From assembly GCF_001659605.2 (NCBI RefSeq), contig NC_035176.2, forward strand, positions 32,296,716-32,360,715: DNA of 64,000 nucleotides, given 5' to 3'. Shown one piece after another: positions 12,450 through 24,988 of this stretch (position 1 is the first letter of the stretch; every line of letters starts with the position of its first letter). The stretch comes from Manihot esculenta. Lineage: Eukaryota; Streptophyta; Magnoliopsida; Malpighiales; Euphorbiaceae. The position numbers and the translations under genes are program-made. The notes under the pieces are model-generated. The model ran no database searches. It was not told where the DNA came from and saw only the letters and a program-made list of their open reading frames with translations.

Positions 12450-13464
12450 AGAAGATCCCAATAAACCACAAGATTTCAAATCAGATGATTATGATAAAAT
12501 TCTTAATTAATAATTACTCTAATAATTAATGTTATAAAAAAAATCTAATTAGAAGTGGACGGAGAAAGCCATGATTAACATTTTAGATATGATTATTCTG
12601 AAGGCAATGCAATGCACAGCGTGATCTAATTTAAATTCAATTTTGTATAAAAATAAATTTAATAATAGTTAAATTAAATTTTTATGTCAAATTTTATATG
12701 AAATTAATTAAACTGTATATAATAAATATATTAAATTGTTGCACTAAACATTTTTGTAAGAAAATTATATTTATATAAAAAAAATTCTCTAAATTCTTTC
12801 TTTAGGTTTATTTGTTAACTAGTACGTGAATGTATAAACTATTTTTTTTTTTTTTTTTACATAATCACTACTTCAGTCTATTTATAAATATGAAACTGCA
12901 ATTAGAGGAAGTTCAATCACCCAGTATATCTACTTATAAATATCAAACTGCCATAAGAGCTTAAAGCTTTAAAGGTTAAACCCTACTCCACATTATTTAT
13001 AGTTTTATTCAGATCTATTCTATACTGTAGAAATTGATGCTTCCTCCCTTGCTCTTCTCTTGACCCTTTCGACTTCCGGAGTTCAGTCAACCATTTGAAA
13101 AATGTATGGACAAGATGGGTTCTTCTCCTCACCTGGCTATGAATCTTATCTTTTGTTTTCTTGGGAGGGAAGGACATAATGGGAGAGAAGCTGCTTGTTT
13201 TTCTATATTAATGCTTTTATTTGGCTGCTCATAAACGATTGCTGCTTCTTTATATGTATATTTGTTTATCACTTCCTTATTCTACCTCTGCTTTTCCAAG
13301 GTGCCTTTCATTTTCGGATGATTTCTTTACAAGGTTTAGAGGCATTACATAACTGGTGCAAGCAAGAGTGGTTGATGGATCATATTCTATTTGGTTATAA
13401 CATGAGTGCTCAATTTTGATTTTCTTCATTTGCATAAACCATTCATCAATAATCAACTCATTCG

Positions 13465-13574
13465 AATAGCATTAAGAGAATTAACAGTTCTATTTTCACC
13501 TGACAATGCAAAACTTCTTTCAAATAGCATTAAGAGAATTGACAGTTTTATTTTTCACATGATAAAGCAAAACT
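13465..13574. repeat. 58-bp imperfect tandem duplication
   Basis: The block beginning AATAGCATTAAGAGAATT at 13465 recurs at 13523 with few differences, and both copies continue through CAAAACTTC. The period is 58 bp. Confidence 0.75.
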
Positions 13575-13820
13575 TCAGTGTATTTCTGTCCAACTCTCAG
13601 GAATGAAATCCAATTGAAGGAACATCCGATGGAACAACAAGAGATGATAACAATTGGATATGGAAAACAGGAAAGAAAAAGAAATTAAAGGCTGAGACTG
13701 TAGAAGATAATACTTTAGCAACATCTTTCAAATTTCAAGCAATCTATTTTGAACATTTGACCATTCAGGTACCCGCCTGCCCCGACAATGAAGGCTCTGA
13801 CACTTATGTAAATTATTTTT

Positions 13821-14041
13821 AGGCAAGGAAGGTCCATATCAAAACCTGGCACAATCCTCAGATCTTGACTGAATTGATTCTTTCCTGCAACGAGTATGCC
13901 CGACGCCATTGCAGCCTATAGGAGCATGTCCTTAGGCAAGGAAGGTCCATATCAAAACCTGGCACAATCCTCAGAAATTGACTGAATTGATTCTTTCCTG
14001 CAACGAGTATGCCCAACACCATTGCAGCCTATAGGAGCATG
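13821..14041. repeat. 113-bp near-perfect tandem duplication
   Basis: The block starting AGGCAAGGAAGGTCCATATC at 13821 recurs at 13934. Both copies continue through CTGCAACGAGTATGCCC to CCTATAGGAGCATG. Only a handful of substitutions and small indels separate them, so the event is recent. The second copy ends about 100 nt below the stop codon of the TSO1-like gene, probably inside its 3' UTR. Confidence 0.9.
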
Positions 14042-14143
14042 TTCAAGTCAGAATTGCTTAAGGGTTAGTATCAAAATAAATAATTCAGACTTAACATATT
14101 TATTGATGACAAGCACCATGACTAGGGCTCACCTAAAGCGTGT

Positions 14144-17100
14144 CTATTTGTTGCTATCTTTTTTCTCAGTCCTGCTGTCTTTAGAATCAATGCAAGGGGT
14201 TAGAGGTGGAAAGGATGGCACAGCTTTCAATATGAACTTGCGACCACTTCTCAAGCCTCCCGAAGAGCTTGACCAGAGGCCCTGAATATGTTTGTGAGGA
14301 GGAGAGACTCGCTTTTTATTAGGGGAACTTGCCTTCACAGATGTAATGGGAGTGGAAGCTTCCTTCAATATTTCAGGCGTGTCATCTTCCAGAATATCAT
14401 AAAGTCCACTATCAGTGTCATGCCCTTGATTTTTGCTCTCATGTAATCGAGTCAATGGTGTAATTGGCGAACTACGCCAGCGAAAGGAACGACCAGATGA
14501 AAAGCAACCACTTCCAGGGCACAATTGGAGTCGTGAACCACCTGTCCAATCTCTTGTTTTAGATGAAGCTGAAGTCGTCTGTGTCATTGAGGGATTTTGC
14601 AATGGAGTAAGCTCACATATGTCCACAAGCGCATCGTGTCTTGGTGAGAATTGGTCCATCATGGCAACATTATAATCCATCCCTTGACCACAGGTATCAA
14701 TGTCCAGAATCTCTTCACCCTTTTCTGGAATCATGTTATTGCTGTGTGAATTACTTGGAGAGCTTATGGATTTCGCATATGATGGTAAGATGGAAAAGTC
14801 TGACTCAGGTGATGGGACATATCTACTAGAGTTGAATTGCACTTGTGCATCCTTTCCATGGCTATGAAACAAACAAAAAGCAGGAGAAATAAGCAACTAA
14901 AAGAATTGATATAAAAGATACGTCTTTAGAATGAACACAATAAGTTTAATAATAAAAGAAATCTTACTCTGAGTGCTGGATTGATGGCGTTGAGGGAGTA
15001 AGGTGGCGCAGATCATACAACTCGGCATGTAAAAAATCTGAATTGGTTGCTGCCATTTCCAGCTTATCATCAATTCGACCATCCAATATTTGCTTTCTTA
15101 CTATGTTGCTTGCTATTTCTCCAGTTGAACCATATTCTAATAAAAAAAAAACAGCATTCCAATATTCATTATTCACTTGTATAATATCCCACTCTTATTT
15201 TGCATGAAAACTACGTCTAAGAATTATATACTCTAGGGTTCCCCCAATCCCTCACCAAAGCACCAAATGAATATTTAGGATTCCCATATTATAAGCATTT
15301 TCTAAATGCACCCAAACTCCTTAAGTGCACCCAGAAATGGACATAACCTTGTAAACCTTTACACCCTACCTTGTCAGCTTAAACAAAAGTTCATAGAGGC
15401 AGAATAGAATATTCTTCTTTTATTCATCAAACACCACTAATTTTTCCAATTTATTCTAACTTATGATCATTGATGAAGCTATAAAGAACCGTGAGAAAAA
15501 ATTTTTAGAGTAATGGTTCACCCTCTTTCCGGCCATAGACATTTTTGCACCCCTCACATCGGCAATCACTGGAGCATCCAACATTTGCCTTTCAAACATT
15601 GATCAGAAAGAGAAATCCGGTTAGGAAATATTGGAAACACAAACGATGGCATCACAGCATAATTCTGATTAGCATAATCCCAAACCTGATAGCATTCACA
15701 ATACTTTTTCAAGCACATGGACCTTTTGCAATGGCAACCTCTCTTATGCCTTGCTAAGGATGGCATCAACTGGTTTCCATCTTCCTGTGAAATTTCAATT
15801 TTGTTACAATGTCTCCAACTTAAATGATTAGTACAAAAAGAATACAGGGTTGATTACGGCACTGACTGCTGCAAACTCAGCAACATGCTGGACAATCTTG
15901 GGAGCAAAAGCATTTGGGTTACGTGACTCAATTTGTTGTCGTGTCTCAATGACTGTATCTTCATATTCAGGTCTGTTGAAGCAGCCTTGGCAAGCACATG
16001 ATTCAGCACAATAGATTCCAGCAGCAAAACAATCACAATATCTGGGGAGGAAAAAAGAAAGGGGCAGGAGGTGCAGTAACTAGTGAACATAGTGATAACA
16101 ATCAAACTCTACCAAGGAGAACTTAAATGCACTCACAGTTTCAGGCATTTAGTCCTCTTACAGTTGCAACGTTTGCAACCATCACCATCAAGGCTTGACG
16201 ATTTCTTCCTAAAATATCACAAACATATCACCAGTCCTTAAATATAAAACAGAGAAATTAAAAAGCATAACTGACCTTTTCTTTTTGGCTGGGCTCACTT
16301 GGCCAAACTCCTCAACATTGTAACCATGCTCTGGATTAAACTTTCTCTTATTTAATGGAGTTGTTTGATGCCCAACTGGCTGTAACATATTTGAAGGTTC
16401 TGCATTGTGAAGTGAATCGGCTGTGGCAGCACTAGCGGGTAGTGAAGCCTTAGTTTCAAGCATCCTGTCTTTAGGAGTGATTGCAATCTTCTCAACTAAG
16501 TTTGATGATTCTGAGCAATTACTGGATTCTATGTTTGTAGCTGTAGTGTGACCCACTGCTGAGGTGTTGACAATGCTATTTAGATGCAAGCCAATACCTG
16601 ATGGCTTGGACACAGTTATGGGCAACTTTTCATTACCGCGAGGAGGAAACATGGAAGTTGCTGATCGGGAGAGATTAACTGTTTGCTTCTTGCTAGAAGA
16701 GTCGCTTAAGTCCACGAGAGATCCATCTAGGCTCTCCAATTCCATAGCAGAAGCAGGTGATCTTGAACTAGTTACATTGTTCATTAGATTTGGAGAGCAG
16801 GTGCTGTTGACAACAGTTTTCCATCGAGTTTCTCCAAATTGAAGACAGCGCCTGCTCAAGCCACGTTGGAGGTGACTGGCCTGCATAAGTTGTCACAGTT
16901 ATCTATTGCAAAAGGCAAATCCATGCATGATCTCATAACACTTTTGTTTAAAAGCCCACTTCTTTTTCCTTTTTTTCCCTATCCATTGAATGAATGAATG
17001 CATACCAGACACACATTGATTAACCTAAAAAGTAAACTCCAAAAGCCAGTGAAAGCAAACACCTAGCAGGCCCACACTATATCATATAAGGTGTTCAAGT

Positions 17101-19933
17101 AAATACACAAAACTATGGCTGTAAGCTGAATAAGGCAAACACGGGAAAAACTAAAGGCTCTGTAATCCGTATCCTTCTTTCTATCTACAAACTGATAAAA
17201 CAGAAACCATTGTATCATTCACATCTATAGGCCTTTTATAACTTAGCCTGATTCCATCTGTTTAAGATGGCAGGAACTTATAATGCAGTGCTTCAATTTT
17301 ATAAAAACCAATTTGAAACATAAAATTGAAGACAGAATAGTTTCTACCTCTGGTTCCCGCTGTACTATGTTGTCTAGTGCTCCCTGTAAGGAAGCTCCCA
17401 CATTCTCATTGTAGTCTTCTTGTGCCCGAACAACCTGCAGATGTTTGACAACAATTAACAGCTTAAATAAAGACCAATACTATAACATTTACATTTAGTA
17501 TTCACAAGCCTTCTAAGTATTTTAACTAACCATAGGTAATGAAAAAATTTAAGTACCTGAGACTCTAAAACATCACATTGCTTTTTCTCTGGAAAATGGC
17601 CCATGGTCATGCCAGACTCATCCTTCGGACATTTTATAGGTGACTGTTTGTTACTGCTTTGCTCCTTTTCCACTTGTGCTGGCTTTATTTCAAACATGGA
17701 ATGCCCTTGATCCTGTTCAGCGTGCTCAGATAAGGCCTGTGACATATCCACTTCTGTCCTCATAAGATTTTTGCCATCAGATTTTAATACATCTTAGTTT
17801 GAGTCTGTTAAACTGCTTACTGATGATTGAAGCACATCATTAGATTGTTTAGCATTTGGGTTGACCAAATTTACAGAGCTTGCACAGTCCACATCCACTG
17901 GATCATATAGGTATTCGTCGACACACCCTGAGGAACTGCCAGGTTGGTCTCGTGCAGAATTTTCACCAGCATTTTCTTGATGGGAGTCGGTGATCGACTT
18001 GGTGGAATAGTTAACTGACTTCCCTATGTCATCTGAAAGACCAGCTAAGTTATTTCTTCCACCATCATTCTCAGGTGTTTCTGCACTGGGTACTTGTGCT
18101 AGTTGCGACCTGAGAAGGATAATAAATTTTCATGTGAGCAGAATTCAAGCCCCAACTAATGTCCTTGAAAGATAAAACAACATTCTAAATATCTCAAACC
18201 TCTGAAAGAAACTTGTTTCACGGTGCGGTATGATACGTGGCGATGTGAATACAAGAGGAGGAGAACTGACTCCTAAGAATCCTTGAGCCACATGTGCGGC
18301 TTTCACAGGTTTTATAGGAGATAGATTGCTTATGTAATTGGAAAAAGGAGATTCCTGAAACCAAAGGAAAAGAGATGAACACATAGCAGCCATTGTTTAT
18401 GGTGTACCCAGAGCATTATTAAGACGAGAGGCGACAGGGTATCCTATGGCCATGGGAGACAGGTGAGGAAAGGGCCTTTTTGAAGTGAGGCGCCACAGCC
18501 TATATATATATACACACACACACACATATGCATACATATACATAAATATACATTGACACATAGTTAAAATAAAAATGTGCTGCCATAGTGCCATTTTGGG
18601 AAGGGAAGAAGAGAATGCAAGAAGAAAAGAAGAGGAGAGAAGAGGAGGGGGAGAGGAGAGGAGATAGAAGGTGAAGAAAAAAAAGGAAGCTGCTGCTGCA
18701 CCAGGTCTAGCAGGGGGAAAGAGAGGAAGAGAAAGAGAAAGGAGGCAGAAGAAGAGGTGAGAAACAGAGAGAAAGAGGGAGAAAAGAGAGACATACCAGC
18801 TGGCTGTTGTTAGGAGAGCAAGAAAATGTACTTGGTGCTGTTAGCTGCTGTTTGAAACAATTTGGGAGAGGCTTAGGACTTTTGTGGTTTGGTTTAAAAG
18901 AATTGAAAAACCAAAAAAAATTTGCTGTTATTTCATTGAGGTGACTCCTTTGGAGTCTCTCACCTGGTGCCTCACCAATTAGAGGTGCTCTCCCCAGTCA
19001 AATGAGGCAAGGGGTGGCATCTTGCCTGGTGCCTTCAATAACCCACAAAAAGCTCTATTTTTTAGAATCTGATAAAAGAATCCTTATTTCTAATTACCTA
19101 CTTACAAGATCTCAACGCTAGGATGTTAATTTTCATAAGCAAAAAGCCTTCATATGCATATCCTTTTCTTTTGGTTTTAGGTAGCTCCAAACACATTATT
19201 CAGAACCTAGAGCTGCTATGAACTTGAAAAAGGTTTATGCAATCGTTGATATATATAAGAGCCTACTTGCAGATTCACCTATTTGAAGACCTCCAAGACT
19301 GATACATATACGAATGACTCACCAAATTCCATTCAGACACCATCCCATCATCAAAGTTGGACACACATCAGACAGCATTATACTAAATATAGACTCCCCA
19401 ATCTCCACTTCAGATTCCATCTCAACATGGTTGGACAAACATTAGATACACCTTCAGTAAACTTTTAACCCCGACTAGCAACTGCTTAATAAACGCAAGT
19501 TTTTGCTTAGCTAAACATTTGTACAAGCCCACCAAAATCATCGTGACGTACTTGAAATCTCAACATTACCAGTGCAGCACCAAACCCTAATCAAGCTGAG
19601 AATTACAAGAAAAATGTCCACAAACTAGTCCTAAATACAAGGCACCAAAAGCTTAGCCTCAGCAGAGAATTAACAAAAACTCCGAGGAGATCTAACAACA
19701 AACGATAATGATAAACAAAATTATCCTGAAAACAATGAAAAAACAATAAACAATTCAAGTTCAACCACAGAGAAGAAAAAGAGAGAGAGCATAAATTAAA
19801 ATCAAACAATAGTTGGAAGTGAGATTACTTGAACAGGAGAGGAATCGGAAAAAGTAGCAGCGGCAACAATGGCAGTGGTGGCGGCGGCGGTGGTTGTGGT
19901 GGTATTACTAGCAGATTGAGGTGATGAATCCAT
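14144..19933 (-). CDS. Tesmin/TSO1-like CXC-domain protein (CPP family), with an in-frame stop in exon 3
   Basis: Eleven coding exons on the minus strand: 19933-19829, 18354-18200, 18109-17557, 17434-17348, 16880-16276, 16208-16137, 16041-15858, 15784-15686, 15588-15522, 15136-14968 and 14861-14144. All junctions are GT-AG and in phase. They would give 937 codons before the final stop. Two Cys-rich CXC motifs (about residues 510-548 and 598-640: [36 protein letters not shown]) flank the RNPNAF linker, the hallmark of the DNA-binding CPP/TSO1/LIN54 family. These bind CHR-type promoter elements in MuvB/DREAM-like complexes controlling the cell cycle and floral meristem. Codon 192 is TAA (17796-17794), so the plain reading stops well before the CXC domain. 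Either the allele is broken, or an 84-nt in-frame cryptic intron (17820-17737) is removed, or translation restarts at Met203. Intron 1 is 1.5 kb. Confidence 0.85.
17737..17820 (-). other. Candidate in-frame cryptic intron (exitron) removing the stop codon
   Basis: Inside exon 3 of the TSO1-like gene, a strong donor (tca|GTAAGC, 17820) and an acceptor (gtCACAG|gcc, 17737) bound exactly 84 nt. Removal keeps the frame, deletes 28 codons and eliminates the TAA at 17796-17794. The length is short but possible for a plant intron. This is inference with no expression evidence. Confidence 0.35.
18501..18526. repeat. Compound microsatellite (TA)n(CA)n
   Basis: A run of TATATATATATA followed by CACACACACACACA lies in intron 1 of the TSO1-like gene. 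Confidence 0.9.
18601..18790 (-). repeat. Long purine/pyrimidine tract in intron 1 of the TSO1-like gene
   Basis: About 190 nt are nearly all A and G on the plus strand, so the pre-mRNA (minus strand) carries a long C/U-rich tract. Only a short CTGCTGCTGC interruption is seen. Such tracts can bind polypyrimidine-tract proteins or adopt triplex structure; no function is shown here. Confidence 0.7.
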
Positions 19934-20125
19934 GGAGTGAAACCAAAATTATTCTACCTCTGTGTGTGTTCAGTGAAGCTCGCCTGAGCGTGATTGTTGA
20001 GAAAATGCATCTAGAAATTTAGCCTTTTTTTTTACTGATTTTAATATCAGGATTTTCTTTCGAAGAAAGATAAAAACAGAAGTCGCACAGCCTAAGAAGG
20101 CGGGTTTTGAAAACGTGAATTCCGA

Positions 20126-20132
20126 GCGGGAA
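20126..20132 (-). promoter_or_regulatory. Possible E2F-like site upstream of the TSO1-like gene
   Basis: GCGGGAA (TTCCCGC on the gene's strand) lies about 190 bp upstream of the start codon. It resembles the E2F core TTSSCGC. E2F control would suit a cell-cycle CXC gene, but a 7-bp match alone is weak. Confidence 0.25.
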
Positions 20133-20139
20133 CATTTCT

Positions 20140-23100
20140 GCTTACTGTCACGAGATGGCCCATTGGCCTTTTTCATAATAGGCCCGTACTGTTACAGAAT
20201 GGGCTATTGTGGCCCGAGTCTAGTCCAAGTATGTTAAGCTGGTTGGCGAGGACCCCGGAGGACAAACCATACACAGCCGTTGGCCCACTCGAGTCCATGG
20301 GCCGTCCTCTTCTTCCCTTATCGCTAATGGAAATATAAACAAACTCTAATCAGCCCAACAGCCCAAGAAGGCAACAAAGACCCATTACTGAACTCACTGT
20401 AGGAGTTTTTTTTTATAAAAAAATTGTAATAAAATAAAAAGATATTGGAGGACTACAAAGTAAAAAAGTAAGAGAAAAGTGACTCCTTTTATCGCAGTGT
20501 TGATGTCAATATTCACCTCTCTACCAGCTCACGTGCATGCAACTCAAACAACGTACATTTTATCAATTTCCTGCTTTTATTATCTTTATTTTATACCTAA
20601 CACTTCCAAATCCTATATATATATATATATATATATTTAATTTTAACTAATATCAAAAATAACTTCACACTTCAAAACAGTAAACTTATCCTCCTTAATT
20701 TGTAATTAAAAGATATACTTTTATATTTTCTGAATATATCTAAGTATTTTCTAAAATTATTCAAATAAAATGGAAAACTTCGAGAAGGGCAGAGGATCAT
20801 CACATGCATCGAACGTTCAATAAAAAAACGTGCATGTGCATGTGAAATTATTTATGGTTGAAAGAATTGATTACCCTATTCTTTTAATAAATAAAAAATA
20901 TGGATAATGAAAGCTATGCATATAAAAGCAGAAAAATGTAAATGTGTACGTAGAAGTTGGCATCTAGTAATTGGAGAGAATGAAAAGAGAAAGTAGAAAG
21001 AATGTATACGTTGGAGGGTAATGGGTATAGTGATGGTCATGCATGGAAGCATTTCCCAAAGAGAGAATCGAATCAGTCCCCTTTCCTTTTGCTTTTTCAC
21101 AGTTTGCTACAGCCTTCTTTACCATTCCCCAATAAAATGGTGGGTGATGATTTATTGGGTTTTTCTCCTTTTTTTTCTTTCAAAATTTTTATTGATTAAT
21201 CTCTTTTTTTTTTTTTCATTTTGTTCTTCTCTTTGAGAGAATGGGAGAGAGAGGGAAAAAAATGAGAGTAAAAGTGAAGAAGAAAAGAAAAGAAAAAGAT
21301 GGTCAAAATTTGAACCTCGAAGACTTCTCTTCCATCATCAACTTCGACTATCTTTATCGAAACTCTATCATTTTCCTTCCTTTAATTTTGAACCTTATAT
21401 CCTTAATTAACTCTTCATGATTCCACTTCAAATTAAACACAATAGAGGAGAGAAAAAGAACCCTCTCTCTTTCTCTCTATCACCATATTCAAGAAATCAA
21501 AGCCAAACAATGCAATAAAATAAGCTGAAAAAGAGAGGGAATAGTTTCCTTCAAGTTATAGACAAACTTTTACTTTAGTTTCCTTCCCATACGTTCCTCT
21601 AAATTACCAAAACTGACATGCACGAGTGACCCAATAAAATATATTATCCACATTATATATAAAATTATAAAAATATTACTCCTCCTTTTACTGATTTTGA
21701 TAAAGATGGCAGCAACAGGAATAATCCATGACAAATTTCCTACCCAATTAACATACAATTGATCTTAAATTGAAAATGAAAAATATTTTAAGAACATAAT
21801 TTAAAAAAAAAGGGTTTTGTCTTAAAATCTTATTTGACTTGTCCTAAGAATTAAGTTCTGTGGAGTCCACTTGGAGGGACTCTTACCTAGTTTGCAAATG
21901 AAATTAAAATTAAATATATATCAGTTTAAATAATAAATTATTAAATAATTTAGATTAATTATTTTAATTTAAGTGAAAAATAAATTTAAAAAATTATTTC
22001 GAGCCGTTGCAAATTGATGGTAAGAATAAAAGGAATATTCAAAAAAATGAAAAGTAAGCAACATTTTGTTGTGGAAATAGAGAATGCTAATGGGTTAGCA
22101 AAGTGTAAAAAATTAAAGGAGACATGGGCCTCGATGGCTCTCTTGTGTTCTATCTTTACATATATGGGATTTGGAATATTCAATTTGTCTGGTAATAATT
22201 AGAGAATTTTGTTCCTCCTTATCCAGTCTTGACTATAAAAAGAAAAATTATTTTTTAAAACTTAAAAATTTAAAGAACTTAAATCATTACAGTTGTTCAA
22301 AAAACAAAAGGATCATATATATGATTAAATTTTAATATTCTTTTTTCACGTACTTTAATTGAATTATCAGTTCATATAAAGTATTTCATGTGTTGAAAAT
22401 AGGTGATTCTGCTTTGGTAGCTATCTTGCGTGGACCTTAATTCTATTTGCCATGACAGCAGAGAATAAGACAGAAACCTAAATGAATTGAATGCCATAGT
22501 CAAAAGCTTTATCTTTGGCTCATTTTACACTCAAGGAAAAAAGATTGGTAAGTGGTTTATGCTGTGTTTAGAGGTTACAATTCATACTTTACGTGGGACA
22601 CTTGGCATCCACTCTCCGCTTACATTACAACATCCTCTTGCTTTACTAATTTGCCATCGTTTTCATATTTTTCACATTAAAAAATTATTTTTTATTAAAA
22701 AAACACAAATTCCGTTGTATCAATAAGTTGATGAGAGTCTCGAACACATTTTTTATATTTAAAAATTAAAAAATAATTAAATTATATTTAATTGGAAAAA
22801 AATTATTAATTATTAGAAGTTTCATGAATTAATATTATAAGAAAATAAGTTGACAAGTGAGATTTTTCATTATTAATATAGTGAGAGTTATTATCATGTA
22901 TATGAGAAATTTATATATATATCAATTTTATATATTCATTCAATATGAAATTTCATTTAAATCATGAAAATCTAAAAACATGTTAAGACCCATATATAAA
23001 TAATATTTTAATATTTAATTGATTATGTGCAGGTGACTGTTTTATACTCTTTATTTTAATTAATTAAAGGGTATATTATTAATTGAGAGGAAAAAATAAT

Positions 23101-24180
23101 AATTAATATAATAAATATATTTCAATTAATAAAATAAAATAAAGAGTATTGAAAAATCACTTATAATCTTCTGAGATATAGGAAATAGGGTTACAATGGG
23201 CGTGCAAAACTTAAATTAGGAAAGGAGTGATTCCTTTCCTTTTATTCATTTTCTTTTTATCTATTAGTGACGTATAACCGCTTTCGCTTTTCTATTACAA
23301 TATAACCTATTTCTGTTATTCAAATCTGTACGTATAGAGGTGTAAGATCCCTCTCCACACAAGACGGCCATTTAATTTTTTCTAACATGCATAGGATACA
23401 TACGAAAGTGTAAGATCTCTCTTCACGCTAGACGACCATTTAATTCTCCCGGCACGTATAGAATAGAGCTGCGAAGTCACTGGACAAGCTATTCTCCCTC
23501 ACATCACATCATCGGACTGAATTACTTTTTATTCGACCTGTGCTCATGATGGATTCGTTTTTGCCCGAAATGTAGGAAACCCGGCAGCAATCGATCGACG
23601 CTAATATTTTTAATAAATACAACTCTAATGTTAATTAGAAAAATCAAAATTCAAAAAGGAAAGTTACTTATAATGATACTAAAGAGCACAAATAATTTTT
23701 TACAATGTTGTTTAGGATTATGAATCGTGATTACAATTACTGGATTATGGAGGTAATGACAAGATTATTTACGAGGAGAAACTAATAAGGGCAGTTATGG
23801 AAGTTAAACGCGAAATTCATAGGTGACGTGCTCATGCACTCTCGCCAACCTTCAGAAACCCTAAAAAGAGGCAGTAGCTAGAGCTTTATCAATTATTGAA
23901 TTTCTTTTGTCTTTGGAATCTGATTTTCAAATTTTCTTTACTTCTTTTTCTAATTATAGTCACTTGCAATCCCATTGTTCAAGGAGACCCAAAGTGAAGA
24001 ATATGAAAAAGAAAGCCTAAACGGCTAAAACCCTCTCTGCTGGCTGCCTCAATCTCCACCCCATTATCGAGGTCTATCCAAGTATTTAAACCACCTTAAC
24101 CCAAAACCTAAATCACAACGAAACCATCTCTCACCCACGTACTCATCCTCACTCTTTTCTTTCATTTCTGAGCTTGCTAG
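20140..24180. other. Long AT-rich intergenic region
   Basis: The promoter side of the TSO1-like gene is followed by about 4 kb of AT-rich DNA. It includes a (TA)n run at 20,614-20,636, T- and A-rich tracts around 21,170-21,500, and a weak direct repeat at 23,340-23,450 (next entry). Open frames here (for example 20876-21100, 21002-21199, 22014-22202, 22487-22726) are short, unrelated to known domains, and not called. Confidence 0.4.
23218..23580. repeat. Diverged non-coding repeat, copy 1
   Basis: It contains an internal 68-bp imperfect duplication (TGTAAGATC at 23341 and 23409, each followed by GACGRCCATTTAATT). It also resembles 26,010-26,340 over several blocks: TCTATTACA, CCATTTAATTCT and CACATCACA in the same order. 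It is probably a decayed dispersed repeat. Confidence 0.45.
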
Positions 24181-24319
24181 CTATCTCAAGGTAAGGGCTT
24201 AGCTCTATCTGCAGGGCAATGTTGGTTCAGGGTTTTGTTATAATTAACTTTGATATGCAACTTAACTGATATATAATTACTAGGTTTCTCTTACCTCACA
24301 AGGATATTTAGAGAAGAAG

Positions 24320-24988
24320 ATGAGCAGACCAGGAGACTGGAATTGCAGGTCATGCCAGCACCTCAACTTCCAGAGGAGAGACTCATGCCAGCGTTGCGGG
24401 GAGCCGAGGCCTGGGGATAGGGGTGAGCATTATGGAAGTTTTGGAGGGCGGGGTGGCTCGTCTTTTGGATTTACGGGGCCTGATGTTAGGCCTGGTGACT
24501 GGTATTGCACGTTTGGCAACTGTGGAGCTCATAACTTTGCTAGCCGTTCCAGCTGCTTCAAGTGTGGTGCATCCAAGGACGAATCTTCTGCTGGATTTGA
24601 CGGTGACATGTCGCGGATGAGAGGTTATGGATTTGGCGGCGGCGGCAGCACTAGTCGCTCGGGATGGAAATCTGGAGACTGGATTTGCACCAGGTTATAT
24701 AATTAATTCCTTTCATGCTTGTATAGTACAGTGACCAACTGGCCATGCATGCACATATCCGTATATACTAATTCTTATGTTTAGAATAAAGTAACTTATT
24801 CTGTGTATTATTTCTTACTTAAGTTACCGAGTCGTTTTCAGAATTCTTGAATTCAAACTCCAAAACATGTATGTTTACATGTTTTAATTCACAGGCCTGG
24901 CTGCAACGAGCACAACTTTGCTAGTAGGACTGAATGCTACAGATGCAGTGCACCAAGGGATTTATCTGCTAGCAAGTCTTCATATTAA
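24320..24988 (+). CDS. RanBP2-type zinc-finger protein (three fingers)
   Basis: Two coding exons (24320-24693, 24895-24988) give 155 aa. Three RanBP2-type fingers follow the W-x-C-x(2-4)-C-x3-N-x6-C-x2-C pattern: residues about 5-26 (GDWNCRSCQHLNFQRRDSC), 58-82 (GDWYCTFGNCGAHNFASRS) and 118-141 (GDWICTRPGCNEHNFASRT, across the intron). Gly/Ser-rich spacers separate them. Fingers of this type bind single-stranded RNA with a GGU preference, so an RNA-binding role in nucleus or cytoplasm is likely. Arabidopsis has several such small stress-linked proteins (At5g25490/At3g15680 type). A leader intron probably runs from the GTAAGG at 24191 to just before 24302. A second intron lies in the 3' UTR (25013-25094), only 24 nt past the stop, so it should not trigger nonsense-mediated decay. 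Confidence 0.93.

Larger units (their letters stand above)
12450..14143. other. Convergent intergenic region with local duplications
   Basis: This lies between the stops of the ARM gene (+) and the TSO1-like gene (-), so it must hold both 3' UTRs. It is AT-rich to about 12,960, with a poly-T run at 12,843-12,859. It then contains two tandem duplications listed separately. Short open frames (12983-13177, 13195-13419, 13406-13606) show no domain. Confidence 0.45.

Noticed and set aside
20876..21240. Overlapping short frames on both strands in purine/T-rich DNA
   Set aside because: Low complexity, no domain, and no splice context.
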